DNA of 64,000 bases from Acorus gramineus (GCA_030737835.1 JAUJYN010000012.1:2029431-2093430); one strand, 5' to 3'. Positions 11,328 through 24,127 are shown, counted from the stretch's first letter. A program made the numbers and translations. Notes: generated by a model not told the origin, from the sequence alone.

Positions 11328-11438
11328 CCCTTACCAATCATTTCTTTCCCTTATAAAGTTAGTGGCAAGTGTCGTGTATAGCCTCTTGTATGGTATTCAC
11401 GTATTCTTTATTTTTTAAAGAGAAGTAATTGTTCAGAT

Positions 11439-11975
11439 TTTTGACAATTTTATCCATGTGAAAATAAATAATACTAATTGTGAAAAAAATATATACGAAG
11501 CCCGAATCAATTACTGATGCACGTTCATGGAAAGAAAAAGAGGGTGTTCGATGTGTGTTTTGCGGCAACAATGGAGAGAGTAAGAAGAGAGAGAAGCGAG
11601 GAGAGAAAAAAGAGGAGCAGTCCCCTTCAGGTTCCTCCAGAGATTCCAATTTATATCATAGTTGTGTTCTTTATATTGCTTGGAAGATTTATTTAGGGTC
11701 TCATTGAAGTAACCATGTATTCTCCTTTCATCTTGCATTTTTTAAATTTTGAGCAAAACTTGAGAGAATATTATTATCATTATTATTTGATATAGTGGAT
11801 TGTTGTTGGAGTGCCACGTGGATTTAGACTAAAACCAAACTACGTTAAATTAGGTGTTCTTTTATGGTTTGTATGCTTTTACATTTTTCTGTTGGCGTCG
11901 GTGATTGATTCAGGTTTCGTATATGTTTTTCCACGATTGATATTATTTATATTTATTTCACGCATAAAATTGTTT
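11439..11975. mobile_element. Foldback (long-TIR) MITE
   Basis: The left arm (about 11445-11512) and right arm (about 11889-11965) are inverted copies. Left has 'caattttatccatgtgaaa', 'aaataata', 'atatacgaagcccgaatcaa'; the reversed right has 'caattttatgcgtgaaa', 'aaataata', 'atatacgaaacctgaatcaa'. The loop includes a GA-rich stretch near 11570-11630. No transposase. Length and structure suit a Mutator-type MITE, but the target duplication is not clear. Confidence 0.6.
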
Positions 11976-12545
11976 CTTGATTTTAGGAGATTCATTTTAA
12001 ATATTAATTAAGATCAAATCTTATTTAATACATATCAATTAAGTGTGTACCATAATTTGATTTCATCGTGTCTATCAAATGTGATAGATCAAGATATAAT
12101 ATGAAACAATATGTAAAGAAACTATATATTTCTTAAAAGAAACCATTTCTTTTATTATTTTGATTCTTTAATAGGATTTTTCAAAAATATTTTCTCAACC
12201 ATGTATTGAAACTGTGTGAGAAGTACTGCACATATTTATGTATTTTGGACACATCATCATTAAACCTTGGGAATCTTCCTTCCCTTTTCCTGCCTTCAAC
12301 TGCAATCATTTTATTCACAGTGGATGCATAGGCCATGCTTTTCTTCTGTTCCCTTCTTTTCTATGCCAAAATCTTTCTCCTCCTCACTTTTGACCACAGC
12401 AGTGCATAAGATGATTGAGACTCTCTGAATGGATTTATATATTTCAAAAAATAATTATATTACTTGTGAAATGACATGATTTGTTCATTTGCTGCAGCCA
12501 TGCTTTCAGAGTTTGATCTTAACATCTTCTGAACAACAATAGAAA
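11976..12545. other. AT-rich intergenic DNA
   Basis: I see no gene, element ends or RNA gene here. Confidence 0.4.
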
Positions 12546-13145
12546 TTAGTTTTAGGGCTGACCATGGCCCTAAGCGGATAAGGCAAGATATCCCCTGGGG
12601 CCCTCAAATATGAAAATTATAATATTTTTTTGCTTTATAATTTTCAAAAAACCTACTTTATAATTTTCAAAGATGATTGAAAATTATCAAAAAATAAAAA
12701 AAGTACTTTATAATTTTTTTTTGCTTTCTTTTAATTTTTTTACTTTAAAATTATCTATTTTTTGTTTATTTGTTTGTTAATTATTTTTTTATTTCTATTT
12801 TAATGGGATTTTATTTTATTACCATTTAATTTTCAAAAAAATTATGTTAATGGATTTGTGTTATTTTTCTATATTTTTTTTTATTATTTATTTTTGTGTG
12901 TTTTTATATTGTTTTTTTTAAATCGTGTGATGTTTTTATATATGTATCTATTTTAAATTCTAATTGTTCTTTAAATTTTTGTTTTGATTTTATTGGGATA
13001 TGTTTTTATCTTATTTAAAAGAAGTAGAATTTTAAATTTTTTTCAAAATAATTTATGACAAGAGAAATTTTCTTGTAAATAAGAGGCCCTATTTTAGGAT
13101 TTCGTGCAAGGCACCACTTACTAAAATGTTTTCCAAGGCGCGCAC
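12546..13145. mobile_element. Possible hAT-type remnant
   Basis: The left side has 'tttagggctgaccatggccc' and 'cctggggccctcaaat'. The right side has 'aagaggccctattttagg' and 'gcaaggcaccacttac'. Between them is extremely AT-rich sequence with no coding capacity. The paired GGGCC/GGCCC words suggest a decayed element, but no clean inverted ends or target duplication could be fixed. Confidence 0.25.
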
Positions 13146-13924
13146 GAAGATTATGTGGTTTGACAAAAATTATCTTCGTTCACAAAAGAGAGCAGGATTC
13201 AATTTACTATAATTTACAAAAAAAACTGTTGGCTTTTTTTTTTTTGCACCGTCTATTTCTCTCAAAAAATAAATGAAACCTTATACTGGATTGTATATCA
13301 GAAAAATTCATCTCTCTTAACAATAACAAGGAAAATACTAAACAAATAAGATTAAAATGACATAAAATAACCAAAATATCTATACAAAAAATTGGGTCAA
13401 TATGATCCTAAGTCTTCGTGAACAGGTCCACACATGCTAAAATGCATGATATATCACAATAGTTAAAATATCAGATTAGCTTAGCCTTAAGAGAGTGTCA
13501 TTCTTTGGTATTTATTTTTCTCTAATAAAGAGTTTTCAGTTCAATTTAAATATGCAGGTAATTATAAATATAATAAAACTCAAAATAACAAAACTATTCA
13601 AAGGTAATTGGGATGGTTTTTTTTTAAAAAAAATTAATTATAATTTGTTCAAGTGACAAGATAAGTCATGTTCTTAATTTTTGTTGAGGCATTAATCAAC
13701 CTTGGAAATCAAATTCCAATATGTAGAGTTCATATGAAAATATTATATAGATTGTACAAAAGTATTAAAAAAAAATAATCTATATGATTATTTTGATATA
13801 TTGAGCACAAATGGTGGTTCCATTTATTAACAAAAATCAGCTTACTACATTCACAAGAAACTTAATATCTGTCATTTTTTTCTTGAAATAATATTGAAAT
13901 CCAAACATGAAACTTTTGAAGGTT
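13146..13924. other. AT-rich intergenic DNA
   Basis: Nothing recognisable beyond A and T tracts. Confidence 0.4.
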
Positions 13925-14200
13925 TTTTTACATATGTACCCCTAAAAATCACATTTTATTAAAATATCCCTGTTGAATTACTATTTTCAATAATATTTTT
14001 CAAAAAGTTCTAAATTGCTCCTAAATGTTTTTTTAGGGATATTCTTGTAAAATTAAAAATACTTATATTATCTTTAAATACCCCTAAAAAAATCATATAC
14101 AATTTAACTTTTTTTAGTGGTATTAATGGTAATATAGTTTCAAAGAGATATTTTGACAATACAGGATTTTTTTAGGGGTATATATGCAAAATACCAACTT
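13925..14200. mobile_element. Small MITE
   Basis: Inverted ends: left 'acatatgtacccctaaaaat' and, reversed from the right, 'gcatatatacccctaaaaaa'. The inner sequence also has repeated 'tttttagggatat' words on both strands. No coding capacity. Confidence 0.5.
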
Positions 14201-15250
14201 TATTTATGGGGATATTTTTTTTTTTTTTTGGGTTTATTAGGTGTGAACCTTTTAATTGGTTTTGATGCTTAAAGGAAATATTAATGATCCAATTTCATGT
14301 AGCTTTCATGATTCATTATAACACATACATATGATGAGGGTGCTTTGTAATCATGGACGATAATTAAAGACAAATACGATCAAAAGTGATTTAATTTTTA
14401 TTGACTACTGGAAGACAAGGCCTATAAAAATAATCTAAACTGTCCAGTTGCAAATAACCCACAAAATCTTAATTATTGACTCCAGTAATACTTCTTCCTT
14501 GTATTTTTAATTAAAAAATAGTCATTTTAAACCAACAATAAAAGAAAGGAAAATACTCCAAAAAATCTAACTTTTAGAACTACACAAATTAGATATTTTT
14601 AAAATTAAATACATTCAATTCATTCAAAAAAATGTTAAAAGGACAAAATTTCTACTATTACTTTTATAGTTTTAACACGCATATCAATTTTTTTTAAAAG
14701 TTATATGTTTATTAATAAAGTATATATTCAATTTAAATTAATATATTTTTATCATTTTTAATCCAATATTATCATACTAAAGATATATCAAGTCATTTTA
14801 TTACAAGAAATTTTTAATCAAATGGGTATGCAGTTATTCTCATTCTAATTATATTAAAACACCTAAAAAAATCTACATCTTGAACATAGACAATTTATTC
14901 AGAGTCCTCCATTTTTGTGATCACCATCACTTAATATTCTACAGAAAAATTGTCCTTCCATTTATGAAATTTAAGAATTCTAAATTAACTCTAATAACTG
15001 CTCATTTTAATTATGCTAAAACACCAAAAAAAAAAAAAAAATAGAAATTTTTTTATATTAGTACGTAAGTATCTAGATGGACGACAAGTGTCCATATTAA
15101 AACATTTTCATCAAACAAAAAGATCTTTGATTGAAAACTCATTAATACACTTTAATGAACAAGAAAAAAAAAAGAGGGAGGGACAAAAAAGAAAAAAAAA
15201 AGCAAACACTACTAACAAAAGAAAGAAAGAAAGAGAGACTAAATAAGTCT
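14201..15250. other. AT-rich upstream DNA of the F-box gene
   Basis: No gene is supported. The lysine-rich frame at 15013-15246 is A-tract low complexity. A GA-rich stretch at about 15260-15300 probably belongs to the 5' leader of the F-box gene. Confidence 0.4.
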
Positions 15251-15327
15251 CAAAAATAGACAGGGAGAGAGAGAGACCTTACAAAGCAAGAGGAGCTGGA
15301 GAAGGGAAGGCCCGTCCCTTCCTCTGG

Positions 15328-18300
15328 ATGGAGGGACTGGCCATGTTGAGGCAGTTCATCGCCCAGTTCCAGTACTTCTGGGAACTCTATGGGACCCTCC
15401 CTTACCATCAGCAACAAAGGCAATCTCTCTAACTCTCTTTAGGTTCTTGATTTTCTGTATTGGATCTCTTTTGTATCTGTTGAATTTGGATGGTTTGGTC
15501 TGTGTTTTGGACTCTTTACTTAAATGGGTATCTGGGTATGTGTGAAAGTTTTGCTTTTGTTTTGGAGGTTCTTTTTGGGATTGGATTTGATGGGTTTTTG
15601 ATATGATGAGTAATTAGTTTGAATGAGTCTTTTATTTTATGGTTCGGGGTTTGTTAGGATGTAATTCCTATTTGTATGGGTTCTTTTATTGAGTCAGGTT
15701 TTTATTTATTTATTTGAATATGAATGATATAATATGCAGAGAGAGAGAGAATATTCATTTTAAGTGCCTTTTAGCATTACGAGGTTGAATTCTAGCTCTT
15801 CTTCGAAGAGCAATCTACCAGTTTTGTTTTCTGTTGAGAGTTGTTGATTCTATAGTTAGTGAGTTTGGGGTCTGATTTGAAGTGGGTCTTAAGGGTTTGG
15901 GTCTGGATTTTGTTGGGAGGTTTTTGAAGATGGGATTCATGAGAAAAAAAAAAAGAGAATTGGAAAGTTGAAGGTTGGTGAATCAATGTGGGGTTAATTT
16001 TATCTATTCTAATTTAGTTTTGATACATAATTTAGATTAATAATCCATGTTTTTTAATTTAGATTAATAATCCTTGTTTTTTAATTTAGATTAATAATCC
16101 ATGTTTTTTCTTGTCACAATTAGATAAATTCATGAAAACTGAACTTATCATTTCTTGACTTCTACAAGTTTCAAGTGACTTGTTCTCTTATTTTCATGGA
16201 TGGTCTAATTCTAGAGTTTGTGGTTGTTCAAATTTTTTTTTTTTTAGACGAGGAAGCGAACATTAATTGGGAAAATCATGGATGCACAGTGTTACCCAAA
16301 AACCCTGAACAACAGGTAAGCCCAAGGGATTTGAACGACCTGTGGGGAGCAAACCCATAGCTCTAGCCAAATAGCAAACCCATGTGGGTTGCAGAACTCG
16401 TTATTGTTATTTATGTATGCATTTCTTACCTGATACAACATGGATATGTTATTTTAAAATAGCAGAAGAAAACAGGATGTGATATGTGTACAAGTCCCTC
16501 TTTGACATGTTGGTGGTTTTAGAGTTTGTACAGTTTAAAACCTTGAGTCCACTTATGTTAATGGGATTGCTGCAACTAGAACAGATCATAAACCATGTGT
16601 CTCTATTTAAATTTATGAAGGAACTTTGTTAATTGTGAAAGCTCAATTGTTGATGCACCAATAATGTCTATTGTCTTTTTAAGTTCTATATGCACTGTTC
16701 ATGTTCATAGATATGACTTTTGGCTCAAAAAAGTTCAATAAAGACATATTAGAGTTTGTTTACAAACTCGTCAGAGATATCAATGAACTATAAAGTGAGT
16801 TTGATGGTTCTGTGTCTTTGGCATACTATAATTTTTCGACTATGTTCCCATTGTCTTGTAACAGCCAGATAATTCCTTATTTTGTGATCTTGTTTCTGAA
16901 GTAATTATCAATAGAATTGGTAGACCAGGAAGAACTTTTTTTTTCTTTTGGTTGTTCAGATACACAAAAAAGGTTTATTAGAGAAACATGTTTTGGAGAG
17001 ATTTAGGACAACATATTGTTGTTCTCTTCATTTTTTTCTCTACGCAAGTAGTGGATTTTGGACGTGGCCTCCTTGGATACTGCCCACATCGGGGGCTGGT
17101 CTGTTTTTTATTGTTTTGATATACTTTGTATTGGACTAGTTTCCGGATTAATAAATCGTGGTGGCTAGTCTACCATGTTCTTTGGAAAAAAGGAAAAGGG
17201 GGGATGGGGGTGTTTGCATGTTTAGGTTGTGGGAGGGAATTGACAAAGGAAAAAGAAAGGGAGTCTATGTTTATGTCGCTTTCTCTTTTTGTCTTACCCC
17301 TTGTTCGGATGTTTTAGATACACTATTAAATTTTGTAGAAGGAAGGTATCTGCAAGGGATCTAGATCAATAGCCCCACCTCATATTACTAAAAAATGATG
17401 TCATACTCACAAATTATAACATTGTAGTACCTACCAATTTTTTCATTTACCAATTTTTTTTCTTTATTACATTGTAATTTGACTCTCTAAACAAATTCGA
17501 CTAATTTGAATTAGAAAAATTTATTGGTCAATTGACATTTTTTATGTTTGACAAGTGGCATAGAATGTTTAGGGTTGTTTGGTTGATCTGAATTATGGGT
17601 GAGATTCAACTAGAGCATTTGTAATTCAACTGGAATCACATACGAGGTCTCATTAAATGCAACCTGGAATAGGTTAGGGAAGAGGGATGCCGGAGAAGCA
17701 CCTTTTAGATGATAACATATGCTTAAAGCATTTCTGAGTTATTTACATTATTTTTTTTTCCCATCTATCATTTGCTTCTGTGTGATTCTTCTGTTTTTCT
17801 TTGTGTTTCTGTGCATAAATTATTTCTAAAGCTTTTATACCTATTCTGAAATCTGAATATTAAGCTATTGTTGGTCTCCCTTCTTCAACATACACATATA
17901 TAATGTTCAGTCATTGTTTACTAGCTCTCATAACCAATCTGTGGTTTTTTTTTGTACTTTTTCCACGTATCATTATGCATCCCTCTTATAACATCTCCAT
18001 CTGATCATAGTATACTTCAGGTAGCGAGCTCCAACTTCTCTTCTAATTTTTTTTTTGTTCCACTGTGGTCCTCATTGCCAGACATACCCACGGTTCATCT
18101 ATTTTAGGACCTTATGGTTCACTTTAAGACTTAAAGTGTCTCTCATATGTTCTCAACATCATTGGTCAAAGACCTTTCTGAATATTGTGAATACTTGTAG
18201 TTTGTAGTCCCTCTAATCATTCTATGTCACTTTTGTGACTAAATAAAGCAGTGCCCCTTGCATACTAGATGAACACTGCAAGTATGGTCTAAATATTCAT

Positions 18301-21300
18301 TTATCGTGGCAGTTGATTACTGCAGTACTGCTTAATTGCTTGTCATATGTATTTTCCCATGTTATGGTGAGCTTCTTGTTTACTTATGTATTCTTATATA
18401 TTCTGATCTCCATCTAAGAACTTCTTTATGTTTATGAATTTCTTTATTGTTGACGTGACATTGATGATAACTTGAGATTTTTTTGGTCTGTATACATGAA
18501 TTTCAATAGTGCTCAGAAAAGTCAAGCAAGTGAAATGTCAAATGTTTATACTTTCTGAGAGTTTAGGCATTGTCCATATTTGATAAATAACATGTTTGAA
18601 ATGAACCTGATGGAATCAATAGAACTGCATGTGGAGATCATGAGTCACGACATGAAAACTGTGATGATGGGATGGTGTGCTCTTTAAGCCTACTAAAGAG
18701 ATTTATAAGTGGATATTTGAAGATATTAACAAAAATGAATTGCTAATCTATTGACTGCATCCAGTAGGGTTTTAGATGAATTTTATCATAGTTCAACAAT
18801 TTAGAATAAGTAAAAAAACAATAAAGAAGAGGGGGGAAAAACCTTAAATCTCTTATGTCCTTATCATAGTGGAGGATTATAAATACATAGCAACAGTTTA
18901 TACGAGCAATTTTTTTATTATTATAAAAGAACAAAAAAAATCCTTAAAATTTCTCTTCCCTTGTGACAATGGACGATAATGGGTGTTGTTTGTGTTTTTG
19001 ATGAAATTTTTTAGATATATATTTTTAGCCATCTTCTTCAGTTCTGTGATTATCGCAACAGTGAAACCCTTAAGCAAGCAGTGATTTTAGTTGTGAAAAG
19101 TGCAGAACTCTCATGAAGGGATCGTTTTGATTTTCTTACGTTGTGTTATAAAGACTTTGTATCTTCGTCTTACTGTATGAATCCTCAAGTGGATCGTGTC
19201 TTCCAATTACCTGTCATAGTATTTAGTATCTAATTCTCTGGTTACTTCAATTTATTTTTGTTAGTTATATCTGCACCTTGAATTCTATTCACATTTCACA
19301 GAATAACTGATATTACACTAACTTGGAACCTTCACTGATCCAACTCCTGCATTGCTGTGTAATTCAAATGGCTTTTCAAGTGACAGTAATAAATTTAGTT
19401 ATGATTGTTGGTATATGTTCATGGTCAGAAACCTAGTACTTGATGGGTGCTAATGTGTCATTCAGATAGATATTAAAACACCCTTAGAAGAAGAAACAAT
19501 GTAGTCTTGATGAAAAAACTTGGAAACTACTTTCCATAATTCTGGTAAATTTGGAGTACATTATATTGAGTTCACAAGGTATTGTTGTATCCTTGATCTG
19601 GTATTACTGTTAATGTTTGTAATGAATTCCTGCATGGTCTTGTCTGTCTTAAACTATATAGAGGCATACAATCATGCATGTGTATGTATCAGCTCCACAT
19701 TTTTTTTTTATTATTGGTCATTAGTAATTCCTTCTAGTATAGTGTTTTTTAATGCAGTTTTCTTGTACCAGCTTATTTTATGATTTTGATATCTGTCAAC
19801 TACATGGATGACTCATTACTAGAAAATCATCGCTTAAATTAGTTTTAGCAGTGGTTCCATAGGTGAAAGTGGTGTGACTTGGGTGTTTTAATCTTGTAAA
19901 CAATTTTTGTCTGACTACAGTGGTGTGAATGATATGAATAACCAATTTCATGCATGGAAGAATATTAAATATGTTTCCCCAATTGTTCAACTGATTTAGA
20001 CATTGAGGCATAGTTTGGTAAGGGGATAAGTGTTGAGATAAGGGGATAAAGAAAAATATAAGGGTTCAAGAACAACTTATCCTTAAAATCTTATCTTCTT
20101 GCCATGCTAAGTTTAAAGGTGTCAATGCATGCAAATGCATCGCTACTTAGTTTAAAATACATGCTGTTTGGATTTTGAATAATCTAGCTCATCTTTTCGA
20201 CATCAAATCAGCGCTTCTGACATATCGGTGTGTTTTCTGTGCAGTTGGTGTCTTCTTGGCCTAGATAACACCTCCATAGAAGATGATCTCAGCATCATAG
20301 AGACCGGAAGAAAACACAGAGCTTTCAAGATGATAGAAGCCAATCGATCTCTGCCCATCAAGAGACCACGAAGAGAGACTAATCGCAAGAGGAAATCCTG
20401 CATCATCTGCTCTACAAAGGCAATGGAACCACACATTTGGAAGGATCTCCCAGAGGACCTCTTCGAAGCAGTCATCGCAAAGCTCCCCATTGCCACCATC
20501 TTCCGCTTCCGCCTGGTCTGCCAAAAATGGAATTCACTACTCACTTCCCGAAGCTTTTCCCAACACTTCGCCGAAGCCCAACAGGTACTGTATCCTTGGT
20601 TTTACATCATAGATCACGAGAACGAAGGCAACAACAGCGTCATGTACAACCCGTCTTTAAAGAAATGGCACCACCCACACATGCCTCCCCTTCTACAAAA
20701 GATGATCGTCCTCCCTGTCACATCCGCCGGAGGCCTCATATGTTTCTTGGACATGGGACACCGCAACTTCTCCGTGTTCAACCCACTCACCAACTCCTTC
20801 AAATCGCTCCCCGCAAGGCCGGTCTACGTGTGGTCTCGTGTGGCAGTTGGGATGGTCACTATCAATGATGGGTACAAGATACTATGGTTGGGTTGCAATG
20901 GTGATCATGAAATCTATGACTCAACCGAAAACCGATGGACCCATCCAGGGAACATCCCTCCGACAGTGAAGCTCCCGCTCTCCCTCAACTTCCGATCGCA
21001 GCCGGTCCCCATTGAAAGCAAGCTATGCTTCATGCGCTCCGATCCGGATGGGATCTTGACTTACGACGTGGTGAGTGGCGCTTGGAAGCAGTTTGTGATA
21101 CCTCTGCCGCGGCATTTGTCGGATTGTGCATTGGCGGAGTCCGGCGGGCGGTTGATGCTCGTTGGGCTGCTGACGAAGAATGCTGCGAGTTGCGTTGGGG
21201 TGTGGGAGCTGCAGAGGATGAGTCTTCTGTGGAAGGAGGTTGACAGAATGCCAAATATATGGTGCTTGGAGTTCTACGGGAAGCACGTGAGGATGAGTTG

Positions 21301-21487
21301 TCTCGGAAACCAGGGGCGGCTGATCTTGCTTTCGCTCAGGTCGAGCCAGACGAACAGGTTGGTGACTTACGATGTCTCGAAAAAGGAGTGGCGGAAGGTG
21401 GCGACGGGGAGGGTGGCTCCATGCGGGGCTAGGCAGTGGGTTGTTTGGGGAACCGCATTTAATCCGTGCCCTGCCGCAGTGGCATGA
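15328..21487 (+). CDS. LCR: F-box/kelch-like protein, LEAF CURLING RESPONSIVENESS (LCR) type, miR394 target
   Basis: Predicted substrate-recognition subunit of an SCF ubiquitin ligase. Exon 1 is 15328-15419 (MEGLAMLRQFIAQFQYFWEL and 10 more codons) and exon 2 is 20245-21487. Joining them gives 444 residues in frame. The intron would start GC (15420-15421) and end TGCAG (20240-20244); no GT donor lies between the last exon-1 codons and the in-frame TAA at 15430. Exon 2 opens with WCLLGLDNTSIEDD and a basic patch (KRPRRETNRKRK). The F-box follows (MEPHIWKDLPEDLFEAVIAK to NSLLTSRSF), then a kelch/galactose-oxidase-like C-terminal half with LPVTSAGGLICFLD, YDVVSGAWKQF and VDRMPNIWCLEFYGKHVRM. The VDRMPN codons form the miR394 site. 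In Arabidopsis, LCR regulates leaf shape and shoot-meristem competence under miR394. The first exon is assigned from frame and family similarity and is less certain than the second. Confidence 0.85.
16029..16109 (+). repeat. 27-bp tandem repeat, three copies
   Basis: Unit aatttagattaataatccat plus gtttttt; copies at 16029-16055, 16056-16082 and 16083-16109, nearly identical. Lies in the first intron of the F-box gene. Confidence 0.85.
16232..16383 (-). mobile_element. tRNA-derived SINE-like retroposon
   Basis: On the minus strand the head has an A-box-like TTGGCTAGAGCT and, about 35 bases on, a B-box-like GGTCGTTCAAATCCC. A tRNA-unrelated body follows, ending in a 13-base A tail (T run at 16233-16245). 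Possible imperfect flanking duplication: tgtggttgttca versus tgtgggttgcag. Sits in the F-box gene intron, opposite to the gene. Confidence 0.5.
20006..20113. mobile_element. Short MITE near the F-box gene acceptor
   Basis: Left 'ggcatagtttggtaagggg' and reversed right 'acttagcatggcaagaag' are imperfect inverted ends around a core of 'ggataag' and 'cttatcc' words. Similar words occur in the larger element at 32045-32539. Confidence 0.35.
21235..21254 (+). promoter_or_regulatory. miR394 target site in the F-box mRNA
   Basis: The 20 bases ggaggttgacagaatgccaa pair with mature plant miR394 (UUGGCAUUCUGUCCACCUCC) at every position except one, opposite miRNA nucleotide 14. The site is in the coding region over VDRMPN, as in other plant LCR genes. 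Pairing across miRNA positions 2-13, including the slicing positions 10-11, is complete, so mRNA cleavage is expected. Confidence 0.9.
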
Positions 21488-22639
21488 ATTCTCTTCTGAT
21501 GTGTGATTCGTTTTGATTTTATGAGCTTCTGGAGGTACTCCCTCTTCATAGAAAGCAAGACTTGAAACATTAACTTTGGTGAAGCTCTTTTTATGATGTA
21601 TGGGGCATGTTGATTTGTGAGGTGTTGGGATATGATGGTTACATTGTCACTGTTTTGGGAGAATGAAATAAACAGATGCTCTGTCTACTTCCAAGGCAGA
21701 TGAAATTCTTTTTCAGACTATGATGTACAGGTGACCAGGCTGTTAAACATTCAGATGTACATGGTGGATGACTGTGTAAGAGCAAGGACAGGTAGACCGC
21801 CTGTTGCTTCCTAAATATAGGATTTGATTGCATATTGTTATGTTTTATGTTTTAAAGGGACTCATTGTTTTAAAAAGCGTGCATTGGTTTATAAGAGTTG
21901 TACATGTCCACATCTCTTCTCATAGAGCACATGTTCTCTCATAAATTGGTACCAGCAAACTAAAATAAATATGAACACCAATATGTGGGGCGAGGAATGT
22001 GAATATATATAAAATCCTATCCAAAGGTGATGATTACCTCCAACAAATGATAAGTCAGTTGGAGCTCCCCTTTTAGGTGAGGGTCTGCATATTTTTAATA
22101 ATAAACTTGCACTCAAAAGTCTTTAACACTGATATAGCGTTGGTCAAAGGGACTTTGACGTTCAAATCAATGGAAAATGTCACGTAGATTTTTGGTGGAT
22201 AAGAAGAATGACATACCCCTGAATGTCTTCCCATCTCTCCTCCTCCTCCTCCTTCCCCTTCCCCTTTTACAACCGAGGGGACCACCTCATGTTCCCGCCT
22301 AATCGTCCCTTTATTTTGGTGAATATCTTTTGACATAGAAGATTCGCGAGGTACAATATTGAGGGTTTGTTATGATGTTGTGGTCATGTGGCATCAATTC
22401 GTTCATGTCAACAATGACTATGGCAGAATGCAGTGATCTCGTCGGGTGCAGGATGCGCCCCACTAGCTAAGGTGGTCACAGTAGTCTCAACCCCACCATA
22501 ACCATGAGTGGGTTGCAGTGGTCCCTATTTATCTACAGCAAGTTGGGCCTAGGTCTGACATGTCAGTCATAGAGATGCTTCAACAGCCTTGCTTTGGAAG
22601 GGATTTTTCCATGTGACTAGTCTAAGCCTCCTCGGGATG
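21488..22639. other. 3' flank of the F-box gene and intergenic DNA
   Basis: The first about 300 bases probably hold the 3'UTR. No other gene is supported; a CT-rich stretch at 22231-22265 gives a glycine-rich spurious frame. Confidence 0.45.
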
Positions 22640-22818
22640 TCACTAGTCTGGTATTTCCCTCTTCTCTAACAGGTTTTCTAAGCTGTTCTCCTCGGGCGAA
22701 GGATAAGGTCTTTCTAGCTATTTTTTCTTGGGCAAAGGGTAAGGTCTTCCGAGCCATTCTCTTCGGGCAAATGATAAGGTCTTCTGAGCCGTTCTCCTTG
22801 CGCAAAGGATCAGGTCGA
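22640..22818 (+). repeat. Minisatellite, about 35-bp unit, four or more copies
   Basis: Clear units start at 22681, then about every 35 bases. Each holds a variant of gctgttctcctcgggc followed by 'aaggataaggtctt'. A partial, weaker unit may precede 22681. On the minus strand it stays open, encoding a repeated KRMARKTLPFAQE-like peptide, most likely by chance because the period is not a multiple of three in every copy. Confidence 0.6.
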
Positions 22819-23820
22819 CAAACAGTTTTGGTCTGTGATTTTTCAGGTTGGTTGAGCTGCTTGTGAACCTGATTTGAACGAACACGTGGTGCATTCGGGA
22901 TGAGCGTGAGATTTTTCCTCTACACTACTAATACGTTAGACTCATATATTTTTAAGAGCAGATACATTAATATTTATATACACACTTTGGATATTTGAAC
23001 GTTGAATCATTTTATTCTTTTAATACAAGTTTTGATAAGAAATATTCAAGTACATGCTTATTTTTACATGTGATGGAAAATAGATGGTCAATCTACATGT
23101 TGCCTCAAGTAAAAGATATCTAAGTAACATAGCATTATGTAGGGTTCAAACTAAAATTGATATGGCATCTAAAAACCAAATCCTTTCCTAGCACAAGAGC
23201 ACATTCTTTAAAAGAATTGAACAGTGTATGAATTAAATTAAATAACTTAAAAATCAAATTGAATAATTCATGAATCAAATGAAACAATACAATGTTATTA
23301 AATTGAATAATTCATAAATCATAGTGAATCATTCATTAACTGAACTGAATGACTCATGAATTACACCAAACAAAGTGATTTTGAAATACTTATATTCATA
23401 ACATTAACTTAGACTGAAAGAATTTTGAATTCAATTGAAATAAATCTAGTACAAACATATCACACCAATTTTCACATTTAAATTTTTTTATTCACATCTC
23501 ATTCTTCTTTTATTCACGGCAACCACACAATAAAACTTCATTATTACAATCCACAAAGACGATATCAAAAAAATATATATGTAATATAATAAAAAATAAT
23601 TTATTCTTTATATCTACGTTAGAATATTTATCTATTTCAAAATAATTCATATCAGATATTCAGGATAATCTGATTCACGGGTATTTTTGTCAAATCAAAA
23701 CAAATCCAAACCGAGCAGTTACAAAAGTCGCCGATTTCCTTCTTCTCTTCCTCGTCGTCAACCTAAAAAAAAAAAAACACCTTTTCGTCGTCTCTGTGTT
23801 TTAGATCATCTTCGAAAGCA
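22819..23820. other. Upstream region of SEC61 gamma
   Basis: AT-rich, with loose repeats of 'aattgaataattcatgaatca' type at 23220-23370. No gene seen. A CT-rich leader-like stretch (23735-23820) precedes the SEC61 gamma start. Confidence 0.4.
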
Positions 23821-24127
23821 ATGGACGCCGTGGAATCGATGATCGATCCTCTGAGGGACTTCGCCAAGGACAGCGTCCGCCTCGTCAAGCGTTGCCACAA
23901 ACCCGATCGCAAAGGTATCTCAATCTCGATCGATGATTCGTTTTTTTTGTTTCCTCTTTTTTGTTCGGATTTTGATTCGTTTTGATCGGATCTGATGATC
24001 GCGCGGTCCAGAGTTCACGAAGGTGGCGGTCCGCACGGCGATCGGGTTCGTCGTCATGGGGTTCGTGGGGTTCTTCGTGAAGCTGATCTTCATCCCCATC
24101 AACAACATCATCGTCGGGTCTGGTTAG
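23821..24127 (+). CDS. SEC61G: Protein transport protein SEC61 subunit gamma
   Basis: Two coding exons, 23821-23914 and 24012-24127, split inside a Glu codon (AAAG/GTATCT donor, GTCCAG acceptor), give 69 residues, the usual family size. Exon 1 encodes [20 protein letters not shown] and the amphipathic part with RCHKPDRK. Exon 2 encodes [20 protein letters not shown] and the single membrane helix through [12 protein letters not shown]. Subunit gamma is the small tail-anchored clamp of the ER Sec61 translocon. The stop TAG is followed at once by GTAAAT, a good donor, so a 3'UTR intron is likely. Exons are GC-rich against AT-rich flanks. Confidence 0.95.

Noticed and set aside
20228-20244. Upstream extension of the F-box frame to GTG at 20228
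   Set aside because: These bases are the end of the intron (TTTCTGTGCAG); the frame should continue from exon 1 at 15328-15419.
22590-22818. Direct repeats as a CRISPR array
   Set aside because: Units abut with no unique spacers and the host is a plant; it is a minisatellite.
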